DNA from: a bacterium
Lineage (GTDB): Bacteria > Bacillota_I > Bacilli_A > RF39 > UBA660
Direction of reading: 5' to 3'
DNA: 7,654 nucleotides
NCBI GenBank assembly: GCA_014845975.1
Contig: RKAN01000063.1
Span: 1 to 7,654, forward strand
Part shown: one piece after another, positions 5,630-7,654 of the stretch
How the letters are laid out: every line of letters begins with the position of its first letter
How positions within the stretch are numbered: the stretch's first letter is position 1
Notes under the pieces: model-generated
Seen by the model: the letters and a program-made list of their open reading frames with translations, nothing else
What the model was told of the DNA's origin: nothing
Database searches by the model: none
Translations under genes and position numbers: made by a program

Positions 5630-6119
5630 TCTACACCATAAAAATTATCCATAATATATTTCTTTAAGTTCTTTGCATCATTATCAACTTGATATATTTG
5701 AACAATTTTCCCATTTTTTAAAATAAGAAGACAATTTTCTGTAATATCTGTTTGAAGTACTTGTGGATCCATGTATTGTTTTAAATTTTCTGTTTCATTT
5801 TTATAATCAGAAATATCTAAAACAACAATGTCTTTCGTAAAATTGTTTTTTGTAATAATTTTTTTTACTTTTTTTTGTAAATCACTAGATTCTGTATTTT
5901 TTCATCTACTGTATATATCATAATATCATGATTTTCAATAATAAAATTATTGAATTCTTCTAATTTTATTTCAGATAAAAAAGACGACATTACATTTTCA
6001 TTTTTATAATCAAGCCAATTTTTACAATAATTAGCAATTGAAAAAGTAAGAATAATCGTAAAAACTGAAATCAAAAAAGTAGTTATATAATTTCTAGTAG
6101 ATATTTCCTTTTTCTTCAT
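5626..6119 (-). CDS. Membrane-anchored thioredoxin-like protein split by a -1 frame change (84 aa in frame 0; 164 aa if shifted)
   Basis: Frame 0 gives 84 residues: a basic start (MKKKEISTRNY), a membrane segment at about 11-29, and the first half of an extracytoplasmic domain (FNNFIIENHDIMIYTVDEKI). It stops at TAA 5865-5867, directly after the A8 tract. A -1 shift there adds exactly 80 residues, beginning VKKIITKNNF and containing DIVVLDISDY and LLILKNGKIVQIYQVD, and ends at TGA 5626-5628. The joined 164-residue protein reads as a complete thioredoxin-like domain without CxxC (the membrane-side Cys32 and one Cys near LLIL do not form the motif). It is similar in size and layout to the protein at 267-737. 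The second half has no start codon near the junction, so independent translation is unlikely. GAGGTGA precedes the ATG. The function is unknown; whether this is programmed, a mutation or a sequence error cannot be decided here. Confidence 0.75.
5865..5876 (-). other. A8 tract with A AAA AAG slippery heptamer followed by TAA stop
   Basis: The minus strand reads A8 (5869-5876), G, then TAA. In frame 0 the codons are AAA AAA AAG TAA, so A AAA AAG (5868-5874) is in the phase used by the bacterial dnaX frameshift site. A -1 slip, or one extra A in the transcript, moves the reading frame into GTA and opens the downstream 80 codons. I see no Shine-Dalgarno-like stimulator 10-15 bases upstream and only a weak AT-rich downstream hairpin (GTAAAA with TTTTAC). 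Confidence 0.7.
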
Positions 6120-6136
6120 ACCGTCACCTCATTATA

Positions 6137-6165
6137 ATTTTAACATATTCAATTTTTATTATCAA
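6137..6165 (-). promoter_or_regulatory. Extended -10 sigma-A promoter of the frameshifted gene-trmL operon
   Basis: The minus strand has TTGATA (6160-6165, five of six), a 17-base spacer ending in TGT, and TAAAAT (6137-6142, five of six). A second TATAAT lies right next to it at 6131-6136 but has no properly spaced -35. The GAGGTGA ribosome site (6124-6130) follows within the short leader. Confidence 0.75.
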
Positions 6166-6166
6166 T

Positions 6167-6195
6167 GAAAAAGCGAAATAGTTGTCTACTTCGCT
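6167..6195 (-). terminator. Rho-independent terminator after the AAA+ ATPase gene
   Basis: On the minus strand AGCGAAGTAG (6186-6195) pairs with CTATTTCGCT (6172-6181), ten pairs including one G-U, around an ACAA loop; TTTT then C follow. It lies six bases after the TGA stop of the ATPase gene and directly before the -35 box of the next operon. Confidence 0.85.
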
Positions 6196-6201
6196 AATTT
6201 A

Positions 6202-7167
6202 TCACTCTAATTCATCAATAGAAACAATTGGCAATGTTACATTTTCTTCAATACATAGTTTTGCGAATTTTTCTCTGAATGCTGTTAATTCTTTTACAAT
6301 GCTATCTGGATAAATTCGTTTACTTGTTTTAATAGCATTATATACATCAAGCACATTGACTTCTTTTCTATTTTGAAATAATGCCTCTGAAAAAGCAGCA
6401 GTAAGAACGGAAAAAGCGACGTCTGGGTACATAGCTGATAGCCCATATACTCTTTTAAATTCTGATGTTGCACTAACAATTGATTCCAATAATAATCCTG
6501 TTACATAATCATTGTATTTAAATTTACAACCTGTTTGTTTTTCTATTTTCGGTAAAGATCCTTTTAAAATTTGAACAGTTACTTCTTCACTAGGTTCTTC
6601 CACATCAATTCTTTCAAATCTTCTTAAAAAAGCTCGATCACGAATTACATAAGTATCATACTCATTTGTTGTAGTTGCACCAATTGCTTTAATATCACCA
6701 CGATCTAATCCTGGTTTTAAAATATTTGCAAGATCCATTGGACTGTCACTCCTACCACCAATTAAAGTATGAATTTCATCAATAAATAATATTGTTTTAG
6801 TCGTTTGCTTTAATTCTTCTACTAATAATTGAATAATTAAATCTTCTTTCCCATTTTTTTCTATTTTCCCAATCAATGAAACTGAGTTTACCTTGATAAT
6901 ACGATATCCTTTTAATGCATCTGGAACCTCATTTTTTTGAATTAAATAAGCAAGTCCTTCTACTATTGCAGTTTTACCAATTCCCGGTTTACCAATTAAT
7001 AAAGCAGATTTTTCTGGAGTCAATAGAACCATGATTAACTTTTTTAATTCACTTTCCCTAGCTATTGCTGGATTTGTAACATAAGTTTTTGCTGTTAAAT
7101 CTTCTCCATATTGTTTTAAAACACTAAACTCATTTTCTTCCAAATCTAGTATTTCTGTATCTTCCAT
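6202..7167 (-). CDS. Stand-alone AAA+ ATPase related to the first ATPase domain of ClpB/ClpC (321 aa)
   Basis: The protein is one AAA+ module. Residues 17-40 (LKQYGEDLTAK then IARESELKKL) match the lead-in to Clp D1 domains. Walker A is GKPGIGKT (59-66), Walker B ILFIDE (126-131) followed by IHTLIGG, sensor 1 is GATTTNEY (163-170), and RDRAFLRRF (176-184) supplies the arginine fingers. A helical lid covers about 200-300. There is no Clp N-domain, no coiled-coil middle domain, no second ATPase domain and no ClpP-binding loop. Where Clp D1 has the pore-loop K-Y-R-G, this protein has GKIEKNGKED, without the tyrosine, so canonical substrate threading is doubtful. Its ATG overlaps the preceding stop (TAATG) and is served by GGAGG eight bases upstream, so it is co-translated with the thioredoxin-like lipoprotein. 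It is cytoplasmic by lack of a signal. The ATPase call is firm, the role is unknown. Confidence 0.88.
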   Translation of the reverse strand: MEDTEILDLEENEFSVLKQYGEDLTAKTYVTNPAIARESELKKLIMVLLTPEKSALLIGKPGIGKTAIVEGLAYLIQKNEVPDALKGYRIIKVNSVSLIGKIEKNGKEDLIIQLLVEELKQTTKTILFIDEIHTLIGGRSDSPMDLANILKPGLDRGDIKAIGATTTNEYDTYVIRDRAFLRRFERIDVEEPSEEVTVQILKGSLPKIEKQTGCKFKYNDYVTGLLLESIVSATSEFKRVYGLSAMYPDVAFSVLTAAFSEALFQNRKEVNVLDVYNAIKTSKRIYPDSIVKELTAFREKFAKLCIEENVTLPIVSIDELE

Positions 7168-7622
7168 TATTTTTCCTCCAAATATCCAGACTCTACTAAA
7201 AATGAAATGATATCTTCTTCATCCTTGTCTCCAACTACCTTTGATACATATTTTCCATCTTGAATAAATACAGTAGTTGGTGTACCAGAAACAAATGTTT
7301 TATTTTTAATTGTAGAATATTCCTTATCTGACAAATCATGCAAGTTTAAAGAAAATATTTCTAAATTATATTGTTTAATAATTTTATTTAATTTTGGTTC
7401 AAAGGTTTCACAATGAGAGCAACCAGTTTGCCATAAAAGAAGAATAAAAGTTTCATTATTTGAAATTTTTTGTTCATACTCTTTATAATTAATTTCTTTC
7501 GTTTCTTTATACTTAGTTTCTGTTCGATGTTCTTTTGTAACCTGATATTTACTTGAAACACCACATCCTGTCAAATTGAATAAAATCAAACATGACATGA
7601 TACATAACATTAATTTTTTCAT
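7167..7622 (-). CDS. Thioredoxin-like lipoprotein with CSHC active site (151 aa)
   Basis: A lipoprotein signal (MKKLMLCIMSCLILFNLTGC) places Cys20 as the lipid-modified residue, so the protein acts outside the membrane. A short charged linker (25-47) leads to a thioredoxin domain at about 48-148. FILLLWQTGCSHC carries the redox pair C68-x-x-C71; IFSLNLHDL is the next strand; GTPTTVFI (113-120) supplies the cis-proline (P115); DGKYVSKVVG and the last helix complete the fold. It is thus a likely thiol-disulfide oxidoreductase or reductase of exported proteins; direction and substrate cannot be read from the sequence. The ATG at 7620-7622 has only TTAAAG as a weak ribosome site, but the signal peptide fixes the start. 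The reading frame is open upstream to the window edge. Its stop overlaps the AAA+ gene start. Confidence 0.87.
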   Translation of the reverse strand: MKKLMLCIMSCLILFNLTGCGVSSKYQVTKEHRTETKYKETKEINYKEYEQKISNNETFILLLWQTGCSHCETFEPKLNKIIKQYNLEIFSLNLHDLSDKEYSTIKNKTFVSGTPTTVFIQDGKYVSKVVGDKDEEDIISFLVESGYLEEK

Positions 7623-7654
7623 TAACTTTAATGCAAATTCACGTCCTTCTGGAG
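7623..7654 (-). other. Right edge: too short to assign; probably the end of an upstream gene or leader
   Basis: Read on the minus strand, two of the three frames contain a stop just before the lipoprotein ATG (TGA at 7638-7640 or TAA at 7628-7630). Either could end an upstream gene of the same operon. The third frame runs openly into the lipoprotein. No promoter or terminator can be identified in these 32 bases. Confidence 0.3.

Noticed and set aside
5626..5868. Second half of the split gene as an independent gene
   Set aside because: The -1 frame has a stop about a dozen codons upstream of the junction and no ATG, GTG or TTG with a ribosome site before it enters the domain; the first in-frame ATG is deep inside.
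6294..6479. Minus-strand open frame of 61 codons inside the AAA+ gene
   Set aside because: It lies wholly within the well-supported ATPase frame, has no ribosome site, and its protein has no recognisable features; it is a shadow.
5626..7167. UGA read as tryptophan (Mycoplasma-type code)
   Set aside because: TGA ends the AAA+ gene immediately before a terminator hairpin and ends the split gene at the trmL start, and tryptophans are encoded by TGG.
1..7654. Mobile element, prophage, CRISPR array, tRNA or rRNA
   Set aside because: I found no transposase or integrase frame, no terminal inverted repeats, no regularly spaced repeats and no structured RNA gene; composition and gene style are even across the window.

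Overview
The window comes from a very AT-rich Bacillota genome, most likely an uncultured gut-type Bacilli/Mollicutes-related lineage. Three things suggest this. The codons are strongly A/T-biased. The Shine-Dalgarno sites are of the AGGAGG/GAGGTGA type. There is a linked cdaA-cdaR (c-di-AMP) pair, and the long N-terminal stretch before the CdaR membrane segment looks like what I recall from such lineages. UGA acts as a stop (the AAA+ gene and the frameshifted gene both end in TGA) and tryptophans are TGG, so the genetic code is standard bacterial and not the Mycoplasma code. Taxonomy is inference.

Layout, read along the minus strand from right to left. (a) 7622-6202: a CxxC thioredoxin-like lipoprotein, then a stand-alone ClpB/ClpC-D1-like AAA+ ATPase whose start overlaps the lipoprotein stop (TAATG); a hairpin terminator follows. 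(b) 6165-5123: a good sigma-A promoter drives a membrane-anchored thioredoxin-like protein that is split by a frame change at an A8 tract, followed by trmL with an ATGA overlap. (c) 5116-4357: its own promoter, a one-membrane-pass acidic low-complexity protein, and a terminator. (d) 4332-2107: promoter, cdaA (diadenylate cyclase), cdaR/ybbR (its regulator), and a terminator shared with a convergent plus-strand DUF378-like gene (1899-2108). (e) 1851-769: promoter, a YdcC/GerS-like LolA-fold lipoprotein, and a terminator. (f) 761-1: promoter, a second membrane-anchored thioredoxin-like protein without cysteines, then the beginning of an S41 (C-terminal processing) peptidase that runs off the left edge.

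The genes are mostly cell-envelope genes: two lipoproteins, two anchored thioredoxin-fold proteins, an S41 protease, and the c-di-AMP synthase with its extracytoplasmic regulator. trmL is a tRNA modification gene. There is no mobile element, CRISPR array, tRNA or rRNA, and no gene-free stretch longer than about 105 bases.

The most interesting signal is at 5865-5876. An exact dnaX-type slippery heptamer (A AAA AAG) in the correct frame is followed at once by a TAA stop. A single -1 shift restores a 164-residue thioredoxin-fold protein whose stop overlaps the trmL start. This could be programmed frameshifting, polymerase slippage, phase variation, a recent mutation or an assembly error. Second in interest are the AAA+ protein, which lacks the pore-loop tyrosine and all other Clp domains, and its coupling to a redox lipoprotein.
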